Assembly (NCBI RefSeq): GCF_032854445.1
Contig: NC_088302.1
Span: 9,049,338-9,113,337 of the forward strand
Length of the DNA stretch: 64,000 nucleotides
Direction of reading: 5' to 3'
Source: Liolophura sinensis
Lineage: Eukaryota; Mollusca; Polyplacophora; Chitonida; Chitonidae
Positions 11,738 through 22,599 of this stretch are shown piece by piece. The first letter of the stretch is position 1. Every line of letters starts with the position of its first letter. Under the pieces are notes generated by a model that was given only the letters and a program-made list of their open reading frames with translations, was not told where the DNA came from and made no database searches. A program made the position numbers and the translations under genes.

Positions 11738-11830
11738 TCCAGCAAGAGCTGGATTCGAACATACGATCCCGCAGGTCAAGATAATGACAGCTGCTTAGAA
11801 TTAGTGCCTTAACCATCAATGCCGGCGAGT
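11738..11830 (-). pseudogene. tRNA-like sequence (tRNA pseudogene or SINE head)
   Basis: On the minus strand, TGATGGTTAAGGCACTAATT (box A and anticodon-arm region) precedes GTTCGAATCC (box B) by about 50 nt, as in a class II (Leu/Ser) tRNA with a long variable arm. The acceptor stem does not pair convincingly, so it is a pseudogene or a SINE head and not a working tRNA gene. Confidence 0.5.
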
Positions 11831-12138
11831 CCATCAGCGTCTTTGAAGGTGACCGAACATGCACCAGATTCCCTGCTGCTGCCAACATCAAAGTTGTTAA
11901 ATATTGTATTGAAATGAAATTGGCTTACATTATCTTCACATACAATCTATGCAAAAACAGGTGAAAAGTGTGGTGTTAATTGTCGATTAACCAAATACAT
12001 ACAAACTGTTCTCATGCATTACATGTAAACCTGTCTCAAATGCAATGATGACACGACGAGTTGTGCCCCTTTAACAACTATAAAACTGGTTCTTGGATAT
12101 CCCCAGGTCGGTCTATTATTATTTATGATTTATATGTG

Positions 12139-12205
12139 CACACCATCTTGGCACGTGATCTTCAACGAACATTAGGCTGCTAAGCCGGACATACGAGGGC
12201 TTAGA
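12139..12205 (-). mobile_element. SINE-C fragment
   Basis: CACACCATCTTGGCACGTGATCTTCAACGAACATTAGG is the reverse complement of the SINE-C core seen at 28810-29110 and 43137-43325 (CGTTGAAGACCACTTGT...ATATTG). Only a short piece remains. Confidence 0.55.
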
Positions 12206-12357
12206 GCCACCATACCTCCACGAAGAGTAGCAGCTATGATAGTCTGCATTTCGAGAACAGCGAGAAAACTTGTTCATGTAATATTTCATAGATCAAGGAG
12301 CCTTTGCCATTTTCTGTGCGTTTCTTATATTCGGGGCTACTACACAATTAAAGGCAG

Positions 12358-12611
12358 CCCGGAGACAAAGTGGCCAGCACGGCGCAATGACCCAGAAGCC
12401 TCCCACCATTGTGGTTGCAATGAGTTCATGTCCAGCTCATGCTGGCTTACTCTTCGGTCATATGTGGGAAGGTCTGCCAACAACCTTCCGATGGTCGTGG
12501 GTTTCCTCCGTGTTCTGTCCAGTTTCCTCCCACCACAATGCTGGGAGACGTCTTATAAGTGAAATATACATGAGTACGGCGTAAGACACAAATCAAATAA
12601 ATAAATAAATT
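12358..12611 (+). mobile_element. Diverged SINE-A
   Basis: The head is degraded (GTGGCCAGCACGGCGCAATG), the box B-like region is GAGTTCATGTCC, and the body and tail end in ACAAATCAAATAAATAAATA. It is more diverged than the copies with exact target duplications, so it is older. Confidence 0.85.
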
Positions 12612-14440
12612 GAAGATATCCCATACGATAGAGTATTACCATTAGTATACTCTCTTTCACTCGGTGGGATAATCGAGTCGACCCCAGACGATTTGGTCAC
12701 GTCGTACGAAAATAGGGCATGCGCTATGGTACGTACTAGACTTATTCCATTTTTATTCCACTTCGGATCCTTTGAACGCTTCTACAGAAAGACAAAGTCG
12801 ACGCTTGAAGCTGTACATGGACATCAAGTGGCATTCGACTTTGCCGACTTTGAGGACTAAAAAGATGTTTCCAGAAATTGCAGTCGGTGAAACACTCACT
12901 GTTAGAAGTATGGAATTGTGGCAGGAAATTGCAGTATTTGGATCCTGGTCAGAAAAAATAGTTGTAGAGTGAGTCAATAAAAATCGACAAATAGAGTAGG
13001 TGACAATAGCTAGGCAACAGCTATTCACGAACGGTTACATCAATGCGACGTGCAGCAGGAAGAGTGGTAGCTATGAACTTCACGGTATAAGACAGCGTAG
13101 TACATGTATTGTACAGTAAGGTTTACGGTGACAGTAACGAGACATAAACATTAAGAGCACCAGCTGTTAAAAGAATTCATAGAACTTAAGCTGCAATAAG
13201 ATTTTCATAGAAGCAACAGCCTCAACCTAATTCTGATGCACAGTTGATGTACAAAATTAGAACACTTTCAAAGAACATTATACTTTCCACTGGTTTTACT
13301 GCATAGTCCTCTGGAAATAACATGTAAAGATGAATACGAAATGAAGAGGTTTGTTTTTAAGAAATAAAACACGTATGTTCACAGATAATGAAATAGATTT
13401 TCAGTCCGAATAAGATTTTTTGTTATCGTTTTTCTTAAGTCGCTATATTTAAAAATTTAGTTATACTAGCTTATTCATTAAACCACAAAAGTGTACAAGT
13501 ATCAGTTGTTGCTAGTTGACAAGCCAAAGTCTGTCAGGGCAAAGCTGGTAAAATCTACTCAAGTCAAAAAGCTGCAAATACTATGCTGTGAAATCAGATG
13601 TCAAGACAGTAAATACAGAAAAACATACCAGAGTAACTGAGTAACATCTAACGTGAAACTCAGGGGACTGATGTGTGTTTTAATTATATACCAAGGGACA
13701 CCACCCACTACCCCCACCCCACCAAATAAAAAAACAACCAAACTCACAAAAAATTACACCCACTGGAACATTTGCATTGTATACTGTTATATATCAGGCG
13801 CTCAAATGTTACGTGGTGACATAAGTATGCTGAAAGTTCATTTCGCAACAGATATGATCAGCGAAAAATCTGACACGTAACTCACTACTGACTTTTAATT
13901 ACAGGTCACAAATCGTTACATCATTTATGATTCTGGCATTCAAGTAGAATGTATGCTATATATTTATCACAATCTGAATCATGGCCTATAAATTAGTGAG
14001 TATCGTTTCACATAAAAGTGGCTTATTCTATGTGACAACGTATAATCATACTCATCACGCTGTACACAGGCTATACATTCAATTTATACAGTCAGGCAGT
14101 ACGCTGGAATACATTCACGTGACACGTTAACTGGTGAAACTGATTAAATTGAAATTATTCATACATTATTCAGTTTAAACCCATTAAACGTCTAGCATTT
14201 TGCCCACCTGTGATGTTATACAGTTAAAACACCGGGTTATTAAAACTAATTAGAAGTAAGAATTAATTCATGCATAACGCAGCTCTCGATAGATACATAT
14301 ATTGATGCCGATGGTGTCCATGATGACATTGTGGTATTACGCGAATGTAAGGGATCAAACACGCACGCTCAGAGCGTATCATAACGTTTTTCGGAATAAA
14401 TTTGGTCGGTATTCATTAATCAGGGTCTTGATCAATTATC
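12612..14440. other. Gene-free stretch upstream of the orphan gene
   Basis: No exon is recognised. It contains a C/A-rich segment at 13699-13745 (CCACCCACTACCCCCACCCC) and AT-rich sequence. It may hold the promoter of the gene starting downstream; no convincing core element can be picked by eye. Confidence 0.4.
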
Positions 14441-14459
14441 TATCTACATAAATATATAT

Positions 14460-14616
14460 ACATATGTATATCTATAACACATCAGCAGATCGCTGTTAGT
14501 TAATCCGAAGATCCGGCGTTTACACGATATATACTTGATGTGAATCTCCGGACCAGACGACACTTATCCCACGTACATATCGACTGGACAATTTTAACCA
14601 CAACTAAAAACCTAAG
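14460..14616 (+). other. Possible non-coding first exon of the orphan secreted gene
   Basis: A strong splice donor, AAG|GTAAGAG, begins at 14617. The next strong acceptor in the right place (TTTTCTTGATTTTTGCAG, ending 15894) lies one base before the ATG at 15896. The simplest model is a 5'UTR exon ending at 14616 and a 1.28-kb intron. The left edge given is only a guess. Confidence 0.4.
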
Positions 14617-15174
14617 GTAAGAGATTTAACCTTATCATGTTTATTGACTTATTTATTTAAACAATTTTATTTATTTTGTATTAGTTTTCAATAATCAGAT
14701 GGCGGTCAGTTTTGTGGATGGATGAAGCCATAGGCACTCTTACTTTATTAACACGGTATCATGTTACATGTTATATTGCTATGTATATCTGCATTATCTC
14801 ATTACCATATGTGGTATTCATTTATTTACTTATTCATTTCATTGGTGTTTCGGTCGTCCTCTAAAACACATAATATAACGTATGAATTATTGTTGTTTTG
14901 ACCTTTAGCTCGATCCCACTATTCCCCAGAAAAAAATGTTTAGAAATAGGAAATTCTAATGCGAAGTACAACGTCGGTAATTCCACCTGCCTGGAACATA
15001 TACTGGGGCGCCTTCGTTGCCTAATCTATCTCATGCTTTAGTCTCGCCGCAGGAGATCAACCATACTTACTGAAGTCACAGATGCGCCTTGTTTATCTGC
15101 AGCTGTAATTCTTCGCAAGATGTTGTTCACGTAGATGGTGGAGGCTCAATGGAGCGCTGTGTATTGTAATAGTT

Positions 15175-15397
15175 TTGACTGGCGTTTTACGCCGTACTCA
15201 AGAATATTTCACTTGTACAACGGCGTTATGGTAGAAGGAAACCGAACAGAGCCCCTTGGAAACCCACGACCATCCGCAGGTTTGCAGGCCTTCTCACGTA
15301 CAGCATGAGTTGGTCTCGAACTCACGGCGACAGTATTGGTGAGAGGCTTCTGGGTCATAGTGCCAGCGCACTAACCAACTGAGCCACGAAGGACCCC
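15175..15397 (-). mobile_element. SINE-A, reverse orientation, with ~15-bp TSD
   Basis: A full minus-strand SINE-A runs from tail GTTTTACGCCGTACTCAAGA to head AACTGAGCCACGAAGGACCCC. Flanks TGTATTGTAATAGTT (15160-15174) and TGTATTATAATTGTT (15398-15412) agree at 13 of 15 positions. It lies in the predicted intron of the orphan gene. Confidence 0.85.
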
Positions 15398-15412
15398 TGT
15401 ATTATAATTGTT

Positions 15413-15612
15413 ATGTCGCTGTGAGTTCAGGTCCAGCTCATCCTGGCTTCCTCTCCGGCTGTACGTGGGAAGGTCTACCAACCTGCCGATACTCGTGGGT
15501 TTCCCCTGGGTTCTGCCCAGTTTCCTCCCACCATAATGCCGGCCGCTGTCGTGTGAGTGAAATATTCTTGAGTACGGCGTAAAACACCAATCAAATAAAT
15601 AAATAAATACAT
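15413..15612 (+). mobile_element. SINE-A, 5'-truncated, head-to-head with its neighbour
   Basis: It starts in the box B region (GTCGCTGTGAGTTCAGGTCC) and ends in (AAAT)n. It lies 15 bp from the reverse SINE, so the two form a ~200-bp inverted repeat. TATAATTGTTATG before it and TATAATAGTGATG after it (10 of 13 matching) may be its own target duplication. Confidence 0.85.
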
Positions 15613-15895
15613 AAATATAATAGTGATGCGATGATTATATTGGTTGGAGTAAATTGCACTGTTTAGATGGAGATTATAAGTAAGTAGCTATGTATATAAT
15701 TAGTGGATAGCCCTATGTATATTTTTCAAACAGACCAACAAAAAGTAGCAAAAAATATAAAGGGTAAAGAAATATTATTTCAGCTTGTCCGAAAAGGATA
15801 TTGGTATTTTTGAATGTTGGTCACGTTTCACGTAATCACCTTTACAGTTAAATCAAAGAAGGTTCAGATAACCTTATTTTCTTGATTTTTGCAGA

Positions 15896-16852
15896 ATGTA
15901 TTGGGGATATCTTGAAATCTCTTCAGTTCAGGGAATGGCGATTGTTGTCTGCTTGCTGATGACAGGAGCAAGTACCCAGGAGACGCTTTCTAACATACTG
16001 CTTCCCCGGCAGTTTCAAGTCAGAAAATTACACATATTTCCGTCGTCTGATTCACTGAACATAGAATTGCCAACAGAGAGTAATGACCCAAGACTGGAAA
16101 CTAGGCAGCTGTATTCTACCGGACAACGACAACCGACCAAAGATACTCTCTCGCCACAACGTCACTCGGCTTCTGAGTCAGTTGCTGAGCTCGGCTCTGT
16201 GAGCCGTCGCTATTCACAAGGGTCTAATCCACTTTTTGACCCATCTTTACAGAGGCAACTGAGAAACGGTTCTATTGCATTGACTACTTTGGAACAACAG
16301 TCGCAAAATGCGAGTCAGGGACGATATGTACGAGACGTTCAACAACACAGCGGAACTATTCCTACCGGAGAGAATCGACAACTGAAGAAGAAAGCCGTAG
16401 ACAAACGACTTGGCAATAGTCCAGCGAGACAATCATCAGAGGTATTTCGCATCGAATCAAAACCGGGACAAGTGTTCACGATCTCGGTAAAAGCGGGACA
16501 GCAAATTGAGCTTGACACACAACTCGGCCTGACAATTGATCTAATGAGGACGAATGTACAGGAAACCAAATCATCTGCACAGACTGGAAGACCAACCAGT
16601 GATCAAAGAAATGCTTCAGAGCACGGATGGAGGATTAGTATACATAAAACGCTTGCGAGGACTAAGGCAACCCAAGCTGCTCAGAGTTCTGTAATATCTC
16701 CAAAGGAGAGTCAGACAACTCAGGCCCCTTCCCAATGGGACCAGGGAACTGAGATATCTTCCAATGGTGGCCGGACATATGATATGGCTTACCAAAGTGA
16801 CCCAGCAACTGACATTTGGCCATATTGGACAGGGTTTGGATGGTTTGGATGA
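15896..16852 (+). CDS. Orphan, predicted secreted, cysteine-free Gln/Ser/Thr-rich protein
   Basis: Function not recognised. The 318-codon frame starts one base after a strong 3' splice site (acceptor AG at 15893-15894), which supports the start. A hydrophobic segment at residues 14-25 (MAIVVCLLMTGA) looks like a signal peptide; M14 is an alternative start. The only cysteine (C19) is in that segment. The rest is polar and low in order, with NxS sites at 124, 138 and 239, basic sites at RK 43-44, RR 104-105, KKK 164-166 and KR 170-171, and one beta-like region (183-216, with VFTISVKAGQQIEL). The end is aromatic and glycine-rich (WPYWTGFGWFG), and a terminal Gly could donate an amide. C-terminal decapeptides WDQGTEISSN and SDPATDIWPY lie 20 residues apart, and related 30-bp units continue past the stop. 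It could be an extracellular matrix protein, a peptide precursor or a lineage-specific orphan. Confidence 0.6.
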   Translation: MYWGYLEISSVQGMAIVVCLLMTGASTQETLSNILLPRQFQVRKLHIFPSSDSLNIELPTESNDPRLETRQLYSTGQRQPTKDTLSPQRHSASESVAELGSVSRRYSQGSNPLFDPSLQRQLRNGSIALTTLEQQSQNASQGRYVRDVQQHSGTIPTGENRQLKKKAVDKRLGNSPARQSSEVFRIESKPGQVFTISVKAGQQIELDTQLGLTIDLMRTNVQETKSSAQTGRPTSDQRNASEHGWRISIHKTLARTKATQAAQSSVISPKESQTTQAPSQWDQGTEISSNGGRTYDMAYQSDPATDIWPYWTGFGWFG

Positions 16853-17215
16853 TCAAGAATCATGCAAAACGTGGAGGATAGGTCTAATCAGCAAACTTGC
16901 AAAAGAGTAAAATATACATCCAGAATGGGGGAGCAAAAGTGCTGAGGGAACTAAAATGTCCTTTAAACGTCTCCAGAAAACCGAAACATCTTTCAGATAA
17001 CTTCCTAGTGTGAACAGAAAACTGAGATAACTTCCTGATAAATTACCACAGAACAGAGAAAACTTCTAAACGTGACCAGAAATTGAGAAGACTTGCTAAT
17101 GCAACGGAACTGATATAAATTGTTATATAGCCATGAAACCGAGAAACATTCCTGACGTCACCAAGGAACTGAGATCATTTCCCAACCTAACCAAGGAGTT
17201 GACAACATCCATTGC
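16740..17215 (+). repeat. Decayed ~30-bp repeat running from the orphan gene's C-terminus into its 3' flank
   Basis: GGAACTGAGAT-like motifs occur at 16745, 16805, 16947, 16976, 17017, 17051, 17079, 17106, 17135, 17165 and 17195, with a modal spacing of 27-30 bp. The first two are in coding frame as QGTEISS and PATDIWP. The unit at 17160 would read QGTEIIS in one frame. This suggests a former run of coding decapeptides now cut off by the stop at 16850. Confidence 0.65.
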
Positions 17216-17835
17216 TGTATAGTGATCGTTAGTTTTAATTGTGAAGTATTGTTCATTCTGCGGATGGAGGGTTGACATGGGTACTTGTATCAAGAATGCA
17301 TACGGCTCTGAAAAACCCATCACAAAATGAGATAATTCAATACAGTCAAAGATATAAAACGTTTCCCAAACTTGATCAGAGGAGTGCGATAACCCTTTGA
17401 TGTGTTATTAACAGTAAGATTAATGACTCCCCAAGATATGTACCCAACTGAAGCGGTAAAGAATTCTGGCTAAACAATGAAAGGAAATCCTTCAATTTTG
17501 TCGAATAGTTATTTACAGAATTTGGTTTGTTTATTTATCTGATTTTTTTATCGTTTCAAGTAATGACTGCTTGCTAACATTTTGATTTTGACATGTGGTC
17601 TGATATTTGATTCCGTAATATCGTTCATTTTGTGAACTTGTAGAAAATAACAACAACTTTTTTTTTGTTTTCATCACCGCCATTTTTTCTCTGACGAACT
17701 TCCTGTTTCAAAGCATATTAGTAAAATCAACCTGAGCTGGATTCTAACCTGAAACCTCAAATACTATACATGGATATATATTCTGACAGCAGATTTTTGT
17801 CCCTTCGGTAAGATATACCTGCAAGTACATATTAG
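17216..17835. other. Gene-free stretch
   Basis: AT-rich sequence with T-runs near 17660. No feature is recognised. Confidence 0.5.
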
Positions 17836-19045
17836 AGACGTGACCATTTCCTATTTATTTCATTGTCGTCGCTGCCCTTGTTTTACTCTGTATGCTGTAA
17901 GTCTTTTATTATATTGTATTCCTGCATAAACCAGAATTCTGGTCGTGGACATTCCCAAGGTATGGCTCCTTTGCATGTCTTCAGTGTTATTCTTTGTTAA
18001 ACGCGATGACAACACAGCACTTTTAATAATTCTGGTTCTAGTCCAGCTCATGCTGGTTTCCTCTCTTTCCTGGTGCCTGCTTGCCGCCTGCGAATAGTCG
18101 TGGGTTTACCCTGGGCCCTGCCCTGTTTCCTCCCACCATAATGCTGGCCGCCGTCGTATAAGTGAAATATTCTTGAGTAAGGCATAAAACACCAATCAAA
18201 TAAATAAATAAATGAACAAATAATAATTCTGAACCAGTGTCCTCTGATAAATTGCAATAAACTTCACTGCATTTCTTATATCTAATTCTCCGTAAGCCAT
18301 GAGGCGTGTAAATTGCTGCTTATTAAGCATTTACATAATCGGCGAGAATAATACTTTAACTGAGTTAAATTGACCATATATCACAGGTTAAGTGTGACCG
18401 TTTGCTAGTTATCACACTGTCCTTGTTGCTCTAGTTTTACTCTGTATTCCGTAAGTCTTTATTGTATTGTGTTCCTTCATCATCACGGATTCTTCTAGTG
18501 GATTAAGCATTCCCGAGACACCTTAAACGTGATGACAACACATCACTTTGAATAATTCTGGACCAGAGACGTTTAATAAATTGCAATTAACATCACTTCA
18601 GTATTTAAATAAATCTACTTATATCCTAGTGCTATAGGGCGTGTAAATAGCTACTATATAAATACTTACGTGGACAGTTAGAATAAAGCCCTAGCTGAGG
18701 TAAATTGACAAGGGGCCGTGTTTTACCGGTTGCGTGTGACCATTTGCTGGTTTCCACACTGTTGTTGCTGATCTGTTTTTTTTTCTCTCTTCTGTAAGTC
18801 TTTTAATGCATTGTATTCCTAAGCCAAGATTCTGATTGTTGACTTTGCGTTGTTTTTATGTTATTGTATGGTAAATTTGATGGCAACACGACATTTTAAA
18901 TAATTTTAGAACATGATATTAATAAATTGAAGCAGATTCGCATGAGCCATGGTGCTATTTGCTACTATTTAAGCACATGCGTAATCAGTTGGGATAAAAC
19001 CACAAATGAGGTAAACTGGCAAGAGGCCGTATTTTATCAGTATTC
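17836..19045 (+). repeat. Tandem triplication of a ~340-bp unit
   Basis: Three diverged copies (17836-18386, 18390-18728, 18733-19045) share, in order, GTGACCATTTGCT, TTTTACTCTGTATTCCGTAAGTC, ATTGTATTCCT, GATGACAACACATCACTTT, AATAATTCTGGACCAG, AATAAATTGCAAT, GGCGTGTAAAT and GAGGTAAATTGACAAG. Copy 1 is longer because a SINE-A inserted into it. No coding potential is conserved. Confidence 0.85.
18035..18220 (+). mobile_element. SINE-A, 5'-truncated, with 11-bp TSD and a paralogous empty site
   Basis: It runs from TTCTAGTCCAGCTCATGC to (AAAT)n GAACAAA. The target duplication TAATAATTCTG lies at 18024-18034 and 18221-18231. The second copy of the surrounding triplication has the unoccupied target (TTTGAATAATTCTGGACCAG, about 18547), so this SINE inserted after the triplication. 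Confidence 0.93.
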
Positions 19046-19984
19046 CCAAGACACCTTTTAGCGCCATGGCTGAAGCAGAATTAGTTTGAAGAAAGTTCGG
19101 TGGTGGTGATTGCAACTAGTCTAGAAAAACGCGATAGTACGAGACTGGAAACAGTCACCAGCATGCAAGAATCAGGAATAGATCCTTGAGAAACGTTCAT
19201 CAGATTCCCATTGTGAATCAAAACATCAAACCATAATCGACACATTAGCTGGGCAAATCCCACCTCTTTGGTGATTTAGTGTAGGTAAAATGTTATAAAA
19301 ACTACTTTTCACTCTCTATGAAAGCGGAAACTAAAATGTCCTTATCTAAAATGACAGAAACAACTATAGCTGCTGGTATTGCTGATGTGAAGTTAAAACA
19401 CTTCTTGATGTTTTAATTTACAGTTTCGCGAATTAGAGGAAAGTCTTTCGAAGATTTTTCGCCTTCCCTATCAGTGAGGAAGCCGCATGCGGTCATTCCC
19501 CTTTTTCTTAGTTTCGACGAGAGTAAACGAGAGTCGAAAGTCCGAAAGCGTGAAATGGCATGGTTGAAAACCTGACACAGCGAGGCTAAGGCCCGAAAAT
19601 GGGAGGTGTTTTCGTCTTCCGATATCTGTCTAGATTTTCTGTCTGAAAGCTCACCCAGCCACACAAGCAAAATCAAGACTAAGACTAATACAAACACGAG
19701 AACATGATATCACCATAACTAACCGTGGGTGAAGTTGATCGATCGACGACTAGGCCTCGTAAATTATGTCCAGCAAATTAGGAAATGGACAAAAATTTGC
19801 TTAGTCAGGGGAGATATTTTCTCAGATAGACAGCTCTTCGTACGTCACATTTTAATGAGTGGCCAAAAAAGAGATAATTATGACTGTCTGCCAAACCGTG
19901 TCAAAAAAAGAAAAAAACAATTGGTATAATTGGATTGTCAAAAAATTCCTTAGAATTTTCATACCAAGTTTTTGAATATCCAGT
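19046..19984. other. Gene-free stretch
   Basis: No exon is recognised. A CGAAAG-rich segment near 19520-19600 resembles one near 46605-46690, but too weakly to define a repeat. Confidence 0.4.
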
Positions 19985-20045
19985 AAGAAATGAATGAATG
20001 AATGACTATGGCTTAACGCCACATCGGCAATCCGATTGGAAATGA
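19985..20045 (+). mobile_element. SINE-D 3' tail fragment
   Basis: GAATGAATGACTATGGCTTAACGCCACATCGGCAAT matches, in opposite orientation, 28515-28555 (GTGCCAATGTGGCGTTAACC...CATTCATTC). It looks like the end of another dispersed SINE or MITE family. Confidence 0.55.
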
Positions 20046-21887
20046 AAGCTAATATTGGGTTTAATTATATATTCAACCCGAATAACACCTGTTTTATCAC
20101 AGAATGTGTAAATACATATAATACACCTAAAAAAGAAGACCTTTATCCGGCTTTGCAAGAAACATCTATATATCAAGGTTATAATTATCTTATTCATATG
20201 TGTTGATGCATTAAGGCTGTTAAGATTTCCTTTGGCTTCCGATGTGTACTTTGGCGGAAACATGACTGATGTTTTCATAATGTTTGACTGGCTCTTTAAT
20301 TTGGAAAACATTGTCGCTCTGTGTTTTGATATGGTCGAAATATGGTGTAAAACGAGGGAAAAAAAGTTGTGTCTTGCCATCTGCTACAATGATATATTTG
20401 ATGTTGAGCCTCAAACAACAACATACATGCCTTCATGTAGCTAAACTCTGCTGTCAAACGGTCACTTAGACAATAATAAAATAAAAAAGTTTCGAAGTAC
20501 AAGCGTGTTTATGTTGTAACGATTTTATGGTAATACTTACTAAAACTGATTGTGCCATCTATCGACTTGTTGCCTTTATTTCAAAGCCTTAACAACATGG
20601 CCTTTTTTGATTTTTCAGGTAACGGGAGTCAGAGCAGAATCCGGAAGGTGAAAAGCGGAAGTTAACTTCACTCTTTCGCATTTTGGACCGGAATGAAACG
20701 TAGCAGCCGAGAATGATGTGTTTTTAGACACTTGTCTGGGCCTTCGTTCTCATTCGAATTCATGTTATTGATATAAAACACAGTTATATCCCTTACGCTA
20801 AGACTCTTCTCAAAGTATTCAATTATTACTGAGAGACGCTCTTGTGTGGCTGTCACATATTCATGGCTGTCTGATGGCAATTAAGTCACTGCCCCGAGTA
20901 TTAAACTTTTTCTGGGATTTTTCAGTGCGCATACGTTCAGCTGAGGGCTTTATTATACAGTAAGTTTTGTTGTGGAACTCTCTGACCTAACTATACCGTG
21001 TTGCTCTACACACGTGGTCGGTGTGCAGAGAGCCGCATGCACACATTAGTGGCAAATGCACAATCCGATAAAAATGTTAATTAGAATCCTTTTGTGGGTT
21101 TTTGACTAGGAATGTCAGCTGTATTTTGCCTTTCTCATCATTGAATCCTGACATGGCGCCATGTGATTGCATGGCAATGTAAACTTAATCAAGATATCCC
21201 TTTATGTGAATACATGTAATATTTTCCTGACGTATCTCGAAAAACAACGTACACCAAAGCAAATTAAGCCAGAGCAGTGATAACGGTGTAGCGTTTCTGA
21301 CTACAGCTGGAATAAAACCGCCTATTAATCTATTCATTTATATTTTCAGAGTCTGCGACAACACTCAGAAAAATGTATCACTAAATACAACCAAAATCGC
21401 TTGCAGGATATCACAGATCAGGTCCATCAGGATGGAAAATGTTCAAATCCTCTATGAAATGCGCACGTAATCGTTTACGGGACATATATTATGATGGGTA
21501 TCACAGATTATTGGCAGGATACCGTAATCAGGATATTCAAGTTTCAATCCCGGTGATGGTCTACTGAGTAAATTCTTTACTTCTTTGGGTTTTTTTTCTG
21601 TAATACGTCACAATTCGCCCGTAAAGCAATGAGATATCCCCAAAGCACTGCAGTACATAACAGCTGAGATTTATGTGTTTTTCACACCGCTTATGTAAGT
21701 GGTTTGTGCTGGCGCTAAATGTTGAAGGATCAAGAACATTGACTGCCAACCAAGCTTTCATTGCTCGTGGAACGGCTCGTGACAATAAGCTTCCCACGGC
21801 GATCTCGTGGCCACTTATTCAGCCTGATACTTACGTTGGCTTATTAGAGCCATGTAATTACATTTGAATTTTCTAGCAGTTTTGATG
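20046..21887. other. Gene-free stretch
   Basis: No supported gene. Overlapping open frames on both strands at 20006-20500 are short and unconvincing. Confidence 0.5.
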
Positions 21888-22235
21888 CACCGGCAGCGAT
21901 ATCACAGTTGGTAGTGTCCTCTTCGGGAGGCGGTAGTTCCAGGGTCAATCCTGGTTTGGGACATACCTAAGACCTTAAAAGAGGAAGTTGTAACTTCCTT
22001 CATTAGCGTTCAGCGTGAAGGATAGTGCAACGACTGGTTCACCCGCATCACTATAGCTCGGGTGAGGTGGCTTACTTAACCTGGGTAAGTCTTTTCAGTG
22101 AAGCATCACTAGATGAAAGAGCGGCGGAAATCCGTCCTGCAACAACGAAGCATATAACATGCACTTTAAGGACTCCTTCATCCTCATATGACTGAAAAAA
22201 TTGTTCGACGTTAAACTCCAAAACACTCACTCTAG
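21888..22235 (+). mobile_element. tRNA-derived SINE, ~345 bp, B-like
   Basis: The head has box A-like CACAGTTGGTAGTGTCCTCT and box B-like AGGGTCAATCCTGG at normal tRNA spacing. A ~250-bp body follows, and the tail CATATGACTGAAAAAATTGT...ACGTTAAACTCC ends in CACTCACTC. The tail is related to the other SINE families here, the body is not. Confidence 0.7.
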
Positions 22236-22348
22236 CAGTTTTGTATATTTACTTGAAGTAAAGCAACTTATCGAGCTGTTTTTTTTTCAGTATTGTTAGT
22301 TGATCGGTTTACTTTTTAGTGGAGAAGATTCTATTTAACAACAGTAGT

Positions 22349-22593
22349 CCGTTTTTTACATAGGATATCATTTTGATGATAAAATGGTTTTTTTTGCGAC
22401 GAAATTATTGTTTACGAGAAAATGATTTTTTCACATGAAAAATACCGGTTTTCACCGCAGTGAAAGTAATTTTTGAAAATATTAGTGAAAATATTTCCAC
22501 CACATTTCTCGTAAAAATGATTTCCTAGGTTAAAAAAAATATTTCCTCATAAATAACAGTTTCGTCGTGAAAAGTAATTTTCTGTGTAAACGG
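22349..22593. mobile_element. Foldback / MITE-like nested inverted repeat
   Basis: Four pairs of complementary blocks share one centre near 22470: CCGTTTTTTACA (22349-22360) with TGTGTAAACGG (22583-22593); CGACGAAA (22398-22405) with TTTCGTCG (22560-22567); TTTACGAGAAA (22411-22421) with TTTCTCGTAAA (22505-22515); TTTTCAC (22449-22455) with GTGAAAA (22485-22491). This is a decayed ~245-bp hairpin with no coding. Confidence 0.7.
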
Positions 22594-22599
22594 ATCAAT

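Noticed and set aside
20006-20380. 124-codon minus-strand open frame overlapping others on both strands.
   Set aside because: Low-complexity composition with no motif, and several overlapping frames of similar length in the same AT-rich stretch.
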